A DNA stretch of 64,000 bases from Actinomyces oris (GCF_001929375.1 NZ_MSGO01000032.1:1-64000), one strand, 5' to 3'. Numbered from the stretch's first letter, positions 51,287 through 61,313 are shown. The notes: a model not told the origin generated them from the letters alone. Numbers and translations are program-made.

Positions 51287-51994
51287 ATGGGATTCCTGGA
51301 CAAGTTCGAGAAGGGCGTCGAGAACGTCACGAACCGCGCCATGTCCCGTTTCTCGGACGACATCGAGCCCATCGAGATCGCCTCGAAGCTCCGCGAGACC
51401 ATGGATAAGCGCGCCGCGTCCTTCGCCCGCGACCGCTCCGTGGTTCCCAACATCTTCCGCATCCGCCTCACCCCGCCGAGCATCGAGCGCATCACCGCCT
51501 GGGGCCAGGACGAGATGGTGCGTCAGATGGAGGAGGTCGCCACCTCGCACGCCGCGGACCAGGGCTACTCCTTCGTCGGCCCGGTCGAGGTCTCCTTCCT
51601 CGTCAACAACAACCCCAACGCCCCGGCGATCGAGATCGAGTCCTCCACGCGGCGCGGCGCCGCCGCCCCGGCCGCCTCCGCCACCGCCACCCCGACGCAC
51701 CCGATCGTCGACATCAACGGCCAGCGCTACCTGCTCACCGGACCGGTCACCGTCATCGGGCGCGGCTCGGAGGCGGACATCATCGTCGACGACTCCGGCG
51801 TCTCCCGCCGTCACCTGGAGATCCGCCTGACCCACGGCAACGCCATCGCCAGCGACCTGGGCTCCACCAACGGCACCTTCGTCGAGGGCCAGCGGGTCGA
51901 CGCCGTCACGCTCGTGGACGGCAACACCCTCACCATCGGCCGCACCCAGATCCTGTTCTGGGATGGCACCCAGAACAGCGGAGTCAACGGTTGA
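51287..51994 (+). CDS. fhaA: FHA-domain protein FhaA (DUF3662)
   Basis: This 235-aa protein starts at ATG 51287 with GGGAGG upstream. The N-terminal DUF3662 domain (about 1-120: MGFLDKFEKGVENVTNRAMS, EIASKLRETMDKRA, SFVGPVEVSFLVNN) is joined by an Ala-rich linker to a C-terminal FHA domain (VTVIGRGSEADIIVDDSGVSRRH, then DLGSTNGTFVEGQRV), which binds phosphothreonine. In mycobacteria FhaA binds PknB-phosphorylated MviN and tunes peptidoglycan synthesis. It is the first gene of the seven-gene cluster. Confidence 0.93.
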   Translation: MGFLDKFEKGVENVTNRAMSRFSDDIEPIEIASKLRETMDKRAASFARDRSVVPNIFRIRLTPPSIERITAWGQDEMVRQMEEVATSHAADQGYSFVGPVEVSFLVNNNPNAPAIEIESSTRRGAAAPAASATATPTHPIVDINGQRYLLTGPVTVIGRGSEADIIVDDSGVSRRHLEIRLTHGNAIASDLGSTNGTFVEGQRVDAVTLVDGNTLTIGRTQILFWDGTQNSGVNG

Positions 51995-52467
51995 GCGCAC
52001 TCGCCTTCACGATCCTGCGGCTGGGCTACCTGGTCCTGCTCTGGTTCTTCCTGTACCTCATCGTGCGCGTCATGCGCCGCGATATGGCCGACTCCCCCGT
52101 CGCCGGCCCCTCTCGTCGACGCTCCACGGGCGGCTCCGAGCAGCCCTCGGGCCCGCCCCCCAGGGGGCGACGCCGCAGCGCCACTCGCCTGGTCATCACC
52201 GAGGGCCCCCTGGCCGGTTCGACCGTGCCCCTGAGCCCCTCGTCGATCATCATCGGCCGCTCACCCTCCTGCACCCTGGTCCTCGACGACTCCTACGCCT
52301 CATCTCGCCACGCCCGTGTCTTCCCCAAGGACGGCGCCTGGTGGCTGGAGGACCTCGGATCCACCAACGGAACCATGATGGACGGCCGCCCCGTGCACGG
52401 CGCCGTGGAGCTCCCCATGAACATTCCTGTCAGAATCGGCCAAACGACGCTGGAGCTGCGCTCATGA
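51991..52467 (+). CDS. fhaB: FHA-domain protein FhaB
   Basis: This 158-aa protein starts at TTG 51991, overlapping the fhaA stop (TTGA). One N-terminal TM helix (ILRLGYLVLLWFFLYLIVRVM) is followed by a basic linker and an FHA domain (IIIGRSPSCTLVLDDSYASSRHARVF, then DLGSTNGTMMDGRPV). It is a phosphothreonine reader of the cluster's kinases and in relatives is linked to division and wall synthesis. Overlap with pstP by 4 nt. Confidence 0.93.
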   Translation: MSALAFTILRLGYLVLLWFFLYLIVRVMRRDMADSPVAGPSRRRSTGGSEQPSGPPPRGRRRSATRLVITEGPLAGSTVPLSPSSIIIGRSPSCTLVLDDSYASSRHARVFPKDGAWWLEDLGSTNGTMMDGRPVHGAVELPMNIPVRIGQTTLELRS

Positions 52468-53885
52468 CCATCTCCCTGCGCTTCGCCGCACGCTCCGACG
52501 TCGGCCTGGTCCGCCAGTCCAACCAGGACTCGGGCTACGCCGGCCCCCACCTGTGCCTCCTGTGCGACGGGATGGGCGGACCCGCGGGCGGAGACATCGC
52601 CTCGGCGGTCGCCGTCGAGCACCTCATGCCCCTGGACGCCGACTCCCACCAGGCCGGCGAGCTGCTGGGCCTCATGCGCGACGCCGTCCAGGCCGCCCAC
52701 ACCGAGCTCGTCACCCTGTCCTCGCAGGACCCCGACCTCGCCGGCCTGGGCACCACCTGCATCGGCGTCATGCGCAGCGGCAACAAGCTCGCCATGGTCC
52801 ACGTGGGCGACTCGCGCGCCTACATGCTGCGCGACGGCACCCTCACCCAGGTCACCACCGACCACACCTTCGTGGAGTACCTCGTGGAGACCGGGCGCCT
52901 CACCCGGGACCAGGCCCGCCAGCACCCGCAGCGCTCCGTCCTCCTGCGCGTCCTGGGGGACACCGAGGGCGAGGTCCAGCTCGACGAGTCGATCCGCGAG
53001 GCCGTTCCCGGCGACCGCTGGCTGCTGTGCTCCGACGGCCTGAGCGGCCCGGTGACCGCCGAGACCATCGGTGAGGTCCTGGCCGGCGTCGCCGACCCCG
53101 GTCAGGCCGCCGACCAGCTCATCGACCTGGCGCTGCGCGCCGGCGGACCGGACAACGTCACCGCCGTCGTCTTCGACGTCGTCAAGGACGACCCCGAGCC
53201 CCAGACGGTCCCGCAGGTGGTGGGCAGCGCCGCCACCGAGCGCCTGGCCCAGGAGCGTGCCGCCGCCGCCCACCGCGCGGGCGACGGGCAGACCGAGGCC
53301 AAGGAGACCGAGGCCGCCAGCCCCGCCGCCAAGGCCGCGGCCCTCATGGCCACCCTGGAGGAGAAGCCCGGCTCCACCTCCACCAAGGAGTCCTCCGAGG
53401 TCAACGAGGCCATCGCCGCCGAGGCCGCCACCCAGGAGAAGGCCCGACGCCGCCACCGCCGTCGGGTCCTCGTGGGCAGCCTCGTCCTGCTGGCCACGCT
53501 CGTCGGTGCCAGCGCCCTGTTCTACCGCTGGACCCAGACCCGCTACTACGTCTCCACCTACAAGGGCGAGGTCGCCATCTACCAGGGGATCCCCCAGTCC
53601 GTCGGCCCCCTCAAGCTGAGCCACTCGGTCAAGACCTACGCGGACCTTCCCGTGGAGGCCCTCGATCACAACATCCGCGAGCGCCTGGAGGCCACCGTCA
53701 CCCAGTCGTCGATGAGCGCCGCGGAGACCTACGTGGACAAGACGGTCCGCTCCTACCGCAAGCAGGCCGCCGCCCCGCAGGGCACCTCGAGCCCCACGGC
53801 CAAGCCCTCATCCTCGCCCACCTCCACCCCGTCGCCGGCCTCCGCCACGCCGACCCAGCCCGCTAAGCCCGGGCAGGAGGGGTGA
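52464..53885 (+). CDS. pstP: PP2C-family Ser/Thr phosphatase
   Basis: This 473-aa protein has an N-terminal PP2C domain (about 1-240) with RSDVGLVRQSNQDSGYAGP, LCDGMGGPAGGDIAS, GTTCIGV, VHVGDSRAYMLRDG and GGPDNVTAVVFDV, including the metal-binding Asp residues. A long Ala/Glu-rich linker leads to one TM helix (about 345-365, VLVGSLVLLATLVGASALFY) and an outer domain of about 100 residues with a Ser/Pro-rich tail. It reverses PknA/PknB phosphorylation. It is coupled to fhaB and one base before the rodA-like gene. Confidence 0.93.
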   Translation: MTISLRFAARSDVGLVRQSNQDSGYAGPHLCLLCDGMGGPAGGDIASAVAVEHLMPLDADSHQAGELLGLMRDAVQAAHTELVTLSSQDPDLAGLGTTCIGVMRSGNKLAMVHVGDSRAYMLRDGTLTQVTTDHTFVEYLVETGRLTRDQARQHPQRSVLLRVLGDTEGEVQLDESIREAVPGDRWLLCSDGLSGPVTAETIGEVLAGVADPGQAADQLIDLALRAGGPDNVTAVVFDVVKDDPEPQTVPQVVGSAATERLAQERAAAAHRAGDGQTEAKETEAASPAAKAAALMATLEEKPGSTSTKESSEVNEAIAAEAATQEKARRRHRRRVLVGSLVLLATLVGASALFYRWTQTRYYVSTYKGEVAIYQGIPQSVGPLKLSHSVKTYADLPVEALDHNIRERLEATVTQSSMSAAETYVDKTVRSYRKQAAAPQGTSSPTAKPSSSPTSTPSPASATPTQPAKPGQEG

Positions 53886-53886
53886 G

Positions 53887-55581
53887 ATGACTGCTGCTCC
53901 CGGCCCCCTGGGCGCCCCCGCGGGCGTCGCGACCATCCAGCCCGCCGGCGTCGCGAGGTACTCGGGACGGTGGGCGGAGGCGGCGCTGCTCGGCGTCGCC
54001 CTGGTCCTGGGTCTGGGCGGCTTCGTGCTCACCGCTCTCAACCGCACCGGCTCGTCCCCGGCGCAGACCGTGGTCGTGGCGATCGCCTTCCTCGTCCTGA
54101 CCGTCCTCATGCACCTGTGTGTGCGCTACGCCGCCCCGTGGGCCGATCCGGTTCTCCTGCCGACGGCGGTGGCGCTCAACGGGATCGGTCTGGCCATGAT
54201 CCGGCGCCTGGATCTGGCCTACGAGGTCAACGAGCAGTGGCAGTTCTACGTGGGCTCCAAGCAGCTGATCTGGACGCTGCTGGGCGTCATCCTGTTCGCC
54301 GCCGTGCTCCTCCTGCTGCGCGACTACCGGCGTCTGAGGCGCTGGGACCGCTGGGCCATGTGGTCCGGCCTGGTCTTCCTCGTCCTGCCCTTCATCCCCG
54401 GTATCGGCCAGAACATCAACGGCGCCCAGATCTGGATCCGGATCGGTCCGATGAGCTTCCAGCCGGCCGAGCTGTCCAAGGTGCTGCTGGCGGTCTTCTT
54501 CGCCTCCTACCTCGTGGCCAACCGGGACAACCTGGCCCTGGCGGGCCGCAAGATCCTGTGGATGAGCCTGCCGCGCGCCCGGCACCTGGGCCCCCTGTTC
54601 ATCGTGTGGGGCGTGAGTATCTGCGTCCTGGTCCTTCAGAAGGACCTGGGCTCCTCGGTGCTGCTGTTCGGTCTGTTCGTCGTCGTCCTGTACGTGGCCA
54701 CCGACCGGCCCTCCTGGCTGATCATCGGCGGCGCGCTGTTCCTCCCGGCGGCCTGGTTCGCGGCGACGCACCTCCACCACGTCCAGCAGCGCATCAACGG
54801 TTGGCTTCACGCCACCGACGACGCCGTGTACAACGCCGCCGGCGGCTCCTGGCAGCTGCTGACGGGCATGTTCGGGATGTCCACCGGCGGGCTCATGGGC
54901 GCCGGCTGGGGCAAGGGCTCGCCGACCCTGGTCACCTTCGCCAACTCCGACTTCATCTTCGCCTCACTGGGTGAGGAGCTGGGCCTGACCGGCACGCTGG
55001 TCATCCTCGTGCTCTACCTCGTCCTCATCCAGCGGGGACTGCGCACCGCCGTCTCGCTGCGCGACGGCTTCGGCAAGCTCCTGGCCGTGGGCCTGTCCTT
55101 CGCCATCGCCCTGCAGATCTTCGTGGTCATCGGGGGTGTCACCCGGCTCATCCCGCTGACGGGACTGACCCTGCCCTTCCTGGCCTACGGCGGTTCCTCA
55201 CTCATCGCCAACTGGGTCATCCTGGCCCTCCTGCTGCGCCTGTCCGACGCCGCCCGGCGGCCGGCCACTCACGCGCCGAGGATCATCGACACGGCCGAGC
55301 TGCCGCTCTCCCTGCGCCGCCGGGTCCAGGACGCCGGAGCCGAGGAGTCGATGGCCCAGGCCGACGACGCGCCCACCGGAGGCGCACAGGCCGACGCCGG
55401 GGGCTACACGTCCCCGCCGTCCGCACCCGGCTTCGGAGGCCTGGCAGATGACGCCCGCCCCACCGTCGCCGTCAGTCCGGAGGCGCCGCCTCCGCCGCGC
55501 ACCGCGCCGGACGGGCAGACCCTGCGCTCATCGCGCGCCCCGGGCTTCACTGAGGACTCTGACAGGAGGCAGCTGCCATGA
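53887..55581 (+). CDS. rodA: FtsW/RodA-family SEDS peptidoglycan polymerase
   Basis: This 564-aa protein has about 11-12 TM helices. SEDS landmarks are GIGQNINGAQIWIRIGPMSFQPAELSKVLLAVFFA, DLGSSVLLFGLFVVVLYVA, TGMFGMSTGGLMGAGWGKGSP, ANSDFIFASLGEELGLTG and LPFLAYGGSSLIANW. The C-terminal 110 residues are cytosolic, Ala/Pro-rich. It polymerises lipid II glycan strands together with the adjacent class B PBP, with which it overlaps by 4 nt. Confidence 0.93.
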   Translation: MTAAPGPLGAPAGVATIQPAGVARYSGRWAEAALLGVALVLGLGGFVLTALNRTGSSPAQTVVVAIAFLVLTVLMHLCVRYAAPWADPVLLPTAVALNGIGLAMIRRLDLAYEVNEQWQFYVGSKQLIWTLLGVILFAAVLLLLRDYRRLRRWDRWAMWSGLVFLVLPFIPGIGQNINGAQIWIRIGPMSFQPAELSKVLLAVFFASYLVANRDNLALAGRKILWMSLPRARHLGPLFIVWGVSICVLVLQKDLGSSVLLFGLFVVVLYVATDRPSWLIIGGALFLPAAWFAATHLHHVQQRINGWLHATDDAVYNAAGGSWQLLTGMFGMSTGGLMGAGWGKGSPTLVTFANSDFIFASLGEELGLTGTLVILVLYLVLIQRGLRTAVSLRDGFGKLLAVGLSFAIALQIFVVIGGVTRLIPLTGLTLPFLAYGGSSLIANWVILALLLRLSDAARRPATHAPRIIDTAELPLSLRRRVQDAGAEESMAQADDAPTGGAQADAGGYTSPPSAPGFGGLADDARPTVAVSPEAPPPPRTAPDGQTLRSSRAPGFTEDSDRRQLP

Positions 55582-57080
55582 ACCGACAGATCCGTCAGGT
55601 CGCCTTCCTGGTGCTGGTCATGTTCGCCACGCTGGCCCTGTCCGTCACCAGCGTCCAGGGCCTGGCCCGTCCCTCCGTGTGGGAGTCGTGGTCGGCCAAC
55701 GGGGCCCTCAACTCCGACCCGCGCAACCGTCGCACCGTCAGCCGCAACTTCGACACCGAGCGGGGCCCGATCCTCCTGGCCGGCGGCACCACGATCGCCA
55801 GCACCCAGAAGTCCGACGACGGTCAGGGCTCCGAGGACTACCAGCGCGTCTACGCCAACGGGCCGCTCTACGCCCCGGTGACCGGGTACTTCTCGCCCGC
55901 CTTCGCCTCCATGACCGGCATGGAGAAGGAGGGCAACTCCGTGCTCAACGGGGACGACCCCTCCCTGTTCTCCTCCCGGATCAAGACCCTCATCACCGGT
56001 GACTCCCAGCGGGGCGGGGCCGTTGAGCTGACCATCAAGCCCGAGATCCAGCAGGCCGCCTACGACGCCCTGGCCGGGCGCGAGGGCGCCGTCGTCGCCC
56101 TGGACCCCAAGACCGGGGCCATCCTCGCCCTGGTCTCCACGCCCTCCTACGACCCCTCGGCCTTCGCCACCCGCAACGGGAACGCCGCCAATGAGGCCAA
56201 CGCGACCCTCAGCCAGGACTCCTCCCGCCCCCTGGACAACCGGGCCATCGCCGGCAACCGCTACCCGCCGGGGTCGACCTTCAAGATCATCACCACGGCG
56301 GCGGCGCTGCGCACCGGCAAGATCACCCCGGATCAGGAGGTCGACGCCCCCGACACCATCACCCTGCCGGGCACCAGCCACTCCCTGGAGAACTACGGCG
56401 GGGAGTCCTGCGGCGGCGGTCGGACCAGCTTCTCCCACGCCTTCGCCGAGTCCTGCAACACCCCCTTCGCCCAGCTGGCCATGAACGTCGGCGAGAAGGA
56501 GCTCTCCAAGGAGGCGAAGAACTGGGGCTTCGACTCCGACCTGTCCATCCCGCTGAAGGTCACGCCGTCGACCTACCCGGACAACGACTCCCAGGCGCAG
56601 ACCGCGATGGCCGGCATCGGTCAGGCCTCGGTGCAGGCGACCCCGCTCATGATGGCGATGGTGGCCGCCACTGTGGCCAACAAGGGCGAGCAGATGACCC
56701 CCTACCTGGTCTCGCGAATCCTGGACCCCGACCTCAACGAGGTCAGCGCCACCTCCACGAAGGTGGCCCGCACCCCGATCGACTCGGCCACCGCCACCTC
56801 CCTGTCCTCCCTCATGCAGGAGGCCGTGGCCACCGGCACGGGCACCAGCGCCAAGGTCACCGGGGTCCAGGTGGCCGGCAAGACCGGCACCGCCGAGACC
56901 GGCACGGACAGCGGCCCCACCACCTGGTTCGTGGGCTTCGCCGGCACCGACATCAACAAGCCTGAGATCGCCCTGGCCGTCGTGCTCGACGGCAATGCCG
57001 AGACCGAGGACGGCGCCACCGGTGGCACGGTGGCCGGCCCCGTCGCCGCCAAGGTCATCGATGCGGCGGTGAACCAGTGA
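55578..57080 (+). CDS. pbpA: Class B penicillin-binding protein PbpA
   Basis: This 500-aa protein has one N-terminal TM anchor (about 7-27), a pedestal domain and a C-terminal transpeptidase. Active-site motifs are PGSTFKIIT (SxxK), ESCNTPFAQLA (SxN) and GKTGTAETG (KTG). The length and lack of a PASTA domain fit the PbpA class that pairs with RodA-like SEDS proteins. It acts in the extracytoplasmic space on wall cross-linking. GTGA overlap with the next kinase gene. Confidence 0.93.
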   Translation: MNRQIRQVAFLVLVMFATLALSVTSVQGLARPSVWESWSANGALNSDPRNRRTVSRNFDTERGPILLAGGTTIASTQKSDDGQGSEDYQRVYANGPLYAPVTGYFSPAFASMTGMEKEGNSVLNGDDPSLFSSRIKTLITGDSQRGGAVELTIKPEIQQAAYDALAGREGAVVALDPKTGAILALVSTPSYDPSAFATRNGNAANEANATLSQDSSRPLDNRAIAGNRYPPGSTFKIITTAAALRTGKITPDQEVDAPDTITLPGTSHSLENYGGESCGGGRTSFSHAFAESCNTPFAQLAMNVGEKELSKEAKNWGFDSDLSIPLKVTPSTYPDNDSQAQTAMAGIGQASVQATPLMMAMVAATVANKGEQMTPYLVSRILDPDLNEVSATSTKVARTPIDSATATSLSSLMQEAVATGTGTSAKVTGVQVAGKTGTAETGTDSGPTTWFVGFAGTDINKPEIALAVVLDGNAETEDGATGGTVAGPVAAKVIDAAVNQ

Positions 57081-58204
57081 AACCTGTTGCCGGGCTCCAG
57101 CTCCAGGGCCGCTACGAGCTGGTCGAGCAGATCGCTCTGGGCGGTATGGGCCAGGTGTGGCGCGCCACCGACCTGCGTTCGGGCCGGGCGGTGGCCGCCA
57201 AGATCCTGCGCCCCGAGCTGACCGGTGACGAGATCTTCCTGTCCCGCCTGCGCGCGGAGGCTAAGAACTCGAAGGGGCTGCGCCACCCGAACCTCGCCGT
57301 CGTCCTGGACTCCGGGGAGAAGGACGGCACCGGCTGGCTCATCATGGAGCTCGTTCAGGGGCGCGCCCTGTCCGACATCATCGCCGAGAAGGGGACTCTG
57401 TCACCCGCCGAGATCCTGCCGGTCCTGGCGCAGGTCGCCCGCGCCCTCCAGGTCGTCCACGACTCCGGCGTCGTCCACCGGGACGTCAAGCCCTCCAACA
57501 TCCTCATCAACCGCGAGGGCCTGGCCAAGCTCACCGACTTCGGCATCTCCACCGGCATCAACCAGCGCCCGCTGACGGCCTCCGGCATGGTGATGGGCAC
57601 CGCCCAGTACCTCGCCCCCGAGCAGGCCATGGGCAACATGGCCACCCCGGCCGGCGACCTCTACGGGCTGGGCATCATCGCCTACGAGGCCCTGGTGGGG
57701 CGGCGCCCCTTCAGCGGAGCCACCCAGGTCGATATCGCCTTCGCGCACGTCAACGAGGAGGTGCCCGCCCTCCCCGACACCGTCCCGCCTCAGGTCCAGG
57801 CCATCATCCTCAAGCTGCTCGCCAAGAAGCCCGCCGACCGGCCGCACTCCGCCCGCGAGGTGGCCCGCGCCCTGGACCGGGCGGTGGTGAACCTGCCCAC
57901 GGATGCGTGGGACCCCCGTGAGGCGCTCAGCTGGGAGTCCACCGGCCGCCGTGGCCCGCAGACCCGCGAGCTGCCCCAGCCCGCCACCGTACGTAGCGGC
58001 CGTCACGCGGCCCAGGAGCCGACGACGTCGCGCACCGCCCGGCACGCCTCGGGACGCTCCTTCCTCGGCCTCAACCTGCTGACGCTGAGGGTCCTCATTC
58101 TGGCGCTCTCTCTCATCACCCTGCACAGCACAGGTACGCTTGCCCATGCGCATCAGGTCATGCCAGCCTTGATGCTGAGCATCCCTGTCAAGGAGGTACT
58201 GTGA
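57077..58204 (+). CDS. pknA: Ser/Thr protein kinase PknA-like
   Basis: This 375-aa protein starts at GTG 57077. The kinase domain (about 10-270) has IALGGMGQVWRATD, AAKIL (catalytic Lys), VVHRDVKPSNILINREG (HRD and Asn), KLTDFGIS (DFG), GTAQYLAPEQA and a C-lobe with DLYGLGIIAYEALVG. After a basic linker there is one hydrophobic segment (about 328-348, LLTLRVLILALSLITL) and a short tail; there is no large sensor domain. It phosphorylates division and wall proteins together with PknB, with which it overlaps by 4 nt. Confidence 0.9.
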   Translation: MKPVAGLQLQGRYELVEQIALGGMGQVWRATDLRSGRAVAAKILRPELTGDEIFLSRLRAEAKNSKGLRHPNLAVVLDSGEKDGTGWLIMELVQGRALSDIIAEKGTLSPAEILPVLAQVARALQVVHDSGVVHRDVKPSNILINREGLAKLTDFGISTGINQRPLTASGMVMGTAQYLAPEQAMGNMATPAGDLYGLGIIAYEALVGRRPFSGATQVDIAFAHVNEEVPALPDTVPPQVQAIILKLLAKKPADRPHSAREVARALDRAVVNLPTDAWDPREALSWESTGRRGPQTRELPQPATVRSGRHAAQEPTTSRTARHASGRSFLGLNLLTLRVLILALSLITLHSTGTLAHAHQVMPALMLSIPVKEVL

Positions 58205-60192
58205 CCAGTCAGTTCCCCCAGGTCCTCGCGGGCCGTTACGAGATCCGCGACCTCATCGGACGTGGTGGTATGGCAGAGGTGCACCTCGGCTACGACACTC
58301 GCCTGTCGCGGGTCGTGGCCATCAAGCTGCTGCGCTCGGACATCGCCGGCGACCCCACCTTCCAGGCCCGCTTCCGCCGGGAGGCCCAGTCCGCGGCGGC
58401 GCTCAACCACCCCGCCGTCGTCGCCGTCTACGACTCCGGGGAGGAGGAGCTCCTCCAGCCCGGCGGCGCCAGCCGTACCGTCCCCTACATCGTCATGGAG
58501 TACATCGAGGGGCACACGGTGCGTGAGCTCCTCAGCGAGGGCGAGGCCGTCCCGATCGCGGAGGCGGCGGAGATCGTCTCCGGTGTCCTGGACGCCCTGG
58601 AGTACTCCCACCGGGTGGGGATCGTCCACCGTGACATCAAGCCCGGAAACATCATGCTGACCTCCACCGGTGCGGTGAAGGTCATGGACTTCGGCATCGC
58701 GCGGGCCATTGAGGACTCCGCCTCCACGGTGACCCAGACCCACACGGTGGTGGGCACCGCCCAGTACCTCTCCCCGGAGCAGGCCCGCGGCGAGTCCGTG
58801 GACGCCCGCTCGGACCTGTACTCCACCGGGTGCCTCCTCTACGAGCTGCTCACCGGCCAGCCGCCCTTCCAAGGCGACTCCGCCGTGGCCATCGCCTACC
58901 AGCACGTGCGAGAGATCCCCAAGCGCCCCTCGTCGCTGGCGGCCGATGTGCCCGAGTCCCTGGACCGGGTGATCCTCAAGTCGCTGGCCAAGAGCCGCGA
59001 GGACCGTTATCAGGACGCCGCCCACATGCGCGCCGACCTGCAGGCAGCCGTCCGAGGCCTGTCCGTGGCCGCGCCGGCCGCCGACTCCTGGTCCCCGGCC
59101 ACCTCGGTGATGGCCTCACCGGCCACCGAGCCGGTTCAGCCCACCTCCACCTTAGCCCAGGTGGCCTCCGAGCCCTCTCCGGCCTCCGCGGTCAAGGAGA
59201 GCGAGGAGCCGGAGAAGACGTCCAAGAGCCACGCCTGGATCTGGGTCCTCGTGTTCCTGCTGTTCGTGGCGCTGGCCGTCGTCGCCGGACGGTGGGCCTC
59301 CGGGGCCTTCGACAACACCCCCACCCCGACGTCGAGCCCGACCATCAGCAAGGTGGAGGTCCCCGATATCAAGGGTCAGGATGAGGAATCGGCCAGGAAG
59401 ACCATTGAGGGCGCCGGCCTGAAGTTCGCCAAGGACGAGGTTGCCAACGATGAGGTCGGTGCGGGCCTGGCCGTCTCCTCCGACCCGGACAAGGGCACGA
59501 AGGTCGAGCCGAGCTCCACCGTCACCGTCCACTTCTCCACCGGATCGGCCATGGTCAAGGTTCCCGACCTGACCGGCAAGACCCAGGAGGACGCCCGCAA
59601 GGCCCTCAAGGACGCCGGGCTCGAGGGCGGAAACACCTCCCAGGAGGACTCCGCCACGGTCGCGAAGGACCGGGTCATCTACACCAACCCGCCGGCGGGC
59701 AACTCCGTTGCGCGCGGCACCACGGTGGACCTGGTGCTCTCCACCGGCAACACCTCCGTCCCCGACGTCTCCGGCCAGGACGAGGCCACGGCGAAGAAGT
59801 CCATTGAGGACGCCGGCCTGCAGTTCAAGAAGGGCGATAACGTCGCCTCCAGCGAGGTCGAGCGCGGCAAGGCCGTCTCCTCCGACCCGGCCGCGGGCTC
59901 CAGCGTCTCCTCGGGAGACACGATCACCGTGCACTTCTCCAGTGGCGCCGCCACGCCGACGCCGAACCCGACTGCCTCAGGAGATCCCAACGCCACCGTC
60001 ATGCCGGAAGTGAACGGGAAGGACTCCAAGGCCGTGAAGTCCGATCTTGAAGATCGAGGTTTCAAGGTCAAGATCGAGAAGCAAAAGTCCGACGATCCAC
60101 AAGTCCAACCTGGAACGGTGATCAGTTCCAACCCGCAACAGGGTCAGCCGATCAGTCCCGACAAGGAGATCATTCTGTACGTCGCCAAGTAG
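58201..60192 (+). CDS. pknB: Ser/Thr protein kinase PknB with four PASTA domains
   Basis: This 663-aa protein starts at GTG 58201 with AAGGAGG 4 nt upstream. The kinase domain (about 10-280) has IGRGGMAEVHLGYD, AIKLL, IVHRDIKPGNIML, VMDFGIA and TAQYLSPEQARG. A linker and one TM helix (about 342-363, AWIWVLVFLLFVALAVVAGRW) lead to four extracellular PASTA repeats starting near residues 380, 450, 517 and 596, each with a VPDxxG or MPEVNG opening. The PASTA repeats bind muropeptides or lipid II and activate the kinase. The last repeat is slightly divergent. It closes the cluster. Confidence 0.95.
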   Translation: MTSQFPQVLAGRYEIRDLIGRGGMAEVHLGYDTRLSRVVAIKLLRSDIAGDPTFQARFRREAQSAAALNHPAVVAVYDSGEEELLQPGGASRTVPYIVMEYIEGHTVRELLSEGEAVPIAEAAEIVSGVLDALEYSHRVGIVHRDIKPGNIMLTSTGAVKVMDFGIARAIEDSASTVTQTHTVVGTAQYLSPEQARGESVDARSDLYSTGCLLYELLTGQPPFQGDSAVAIAYQHVREIPKRPSSLAADVPESLDRVILKSLAKSREDRYQDAAHMRADLQAAVRGLSVAAPAADSWSPATSVMASPATEPVQPTSTLAQVASEPSPASAVKESEEPEKTSKSHAWIWVLVFLLFVALAVVAGRWASGAFDNTPTPTSSPTISKVEVPDIKGQDEESARKTIEGAGLKFAKDEVANDEVGAGLAVSSDPDKGTKVEPSSTVTVHFSTGSAMVKVPDLTGKTQEDARKALKDAGLEGGNTSQEDSATVAKDRVIYTNPPAGNSVARGTTVDLVLSTGNTSVPDVSGQDEATAKKSIEDAGLQFKKGDNVASSEVERGKAVSSDPAAGSSVSSGDTITVHFSSGAATPTPNPTASGDPNATVMPEVNGKDSKAVKSDLEDRGFKVKIEKQKSDDPQVQPGTVISSNPQQGQPISPDKEIILYVAK

Positions 60193-60544
60193 TGTTGCCG
60201 CGGCGCCAAACACCTTGGTCCCCACAACGTGGTGGCTGGTGCCTCAGGATTTCCTGGCCTGGGACACCGGCCACGTCCTTTCGCTGGGGTCGTGTTGTGA
60301 CGATCAACGTCAGCCCCGGAGGTGTGGCCGGCCCTGCGCGTCGAGGATGCACCTCGCTGTCCTCCTGCCACTCCGTGCGTGCGAACAACTGACCCCGCGC
60401 TTCGTCGAGAACGTACCCGAGGCTGCGAGTACGGCCTCCGCGGGTGCAGGCCACGCGCCTTCAGGTGCGTCCCCGCGCGCACCTGAGCGCCTGAGTCCGG
60501 CAGGCTCGCGCCACCGGCCCTCACCGATCAGGGGTGGGCCGCCC
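60193..60544. other. Intergenic region after pknB
   Basis: The 352 bp between the pknB end and the convergent response regulator show no credible gene. No strong terminator is visible, though CCACAACGTGGTGG near 60220 forms a small dyad. Confidence 0.4.
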
Positions 60545-61306
60545 CTATCCCAGCAGCCCGGCACGTTCGGCGAGGACCGCCAAGTGCACCCGGTTACGGG
60601 CACCGACCCGCTCCTGCGCACTGCGCAGGTGGGCCTTAACGGTTGAGACCGAGATGTACAGCCGGTTCGCGATCTCCTCAGTGGTCAGCCCCTCGGCGGC
60701 CACGGCGATGACCTCGAGCTCGCGCCGGCTGAGCCCTGCCGCTGCCTGCCGAGCCTGGGCCACGGCGTGCTGACGCTCCTGAGAACGAGCGTCGTAGGCC
60801 GCCATCGTCGGTGCCGTCGGCTGGGAACGCACGTATCGCAGCAGCTCAGCAAGTGCCCCCGGCGAGAGCGCCGACTCGCCCGCCATGACCCGACGCAACC
60901 CGGCATGGAGCTCCTCGGAGGCGGAGTACTTGAGCAGGTAGCCCACAGCACCGGCCTCAATGACGCGCACGACGGCGTCGTCGACATCCCAGGTCGTCAG
61001 CGCCACGACGTGGGGGTGGCGCGGTGCGGCACAGATCTGGCGTGTGGCCTCGATCCCGTCCATGACGGGCATACCCAGGTCCATGAGCACGATATCGGCC
61101 TCAGTACGGCCCACAACGTCGATCGCCTCACGGCCGTCACCGGCCTCGGCGACCACGACGTAGTCCTCGCGCGGCCGCAGGAGCGGCTTGATGGCGGCGC
61201 GAGTCAGTGGGTCGTCGTCGACGAGGATGACACGGACCGGGCAGGCCGGTGCGGGGGACGCGGACCAGGAGGCCGAGGCGGCAGGGGCGGCGGAGGGATC
61301 GGGCAC
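60545..61306 (-). CDS. NarL/LuxR-family response regulator
   Basis: This 253-aa protein starts at GTG 61306, preceded by TAGGCT and 7 nt. A Pro/Ala/Ser tail of about 24 residues is followed by a receiver domain (VILVDDDPLTRAAI, VLMDLGMPVMDGIEA with the phospho-acceptor Asp, ALTTWD, LLKYSASEE) and a LuxR HTH (LSRRELEVIAVAAEGLTTEE, then VSTVKAHLRSAQERV). The upstream histidine kinase, 133 bp away on the same strand, is the natural partner. Output genes unknown. Confidence 0.92.
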   Translation of the reverse strand: MPDPSAAPAASASWSASPAPACPVRVILVDDDPLTRAAIKPLLRPREDYVVVAEAGDGREAIDVVGRTEADIVLMDLGMPVMDGIEATRQICAAPRHPHVVALTTWDVDDAVVRVIEAGAVGYLLKYSASEELHAGLRRVMAGESALSPGALAELLRYVRSQPTAPTMAAYDARSQERQHAVAQARQAAAGLSRRELEVIAVAAEGLTTEEIANRLYISVSTVKAHLRSAQERVGARNRVHLAVLAERAGLLG

Positions 61307-61313
61307 GGAACCC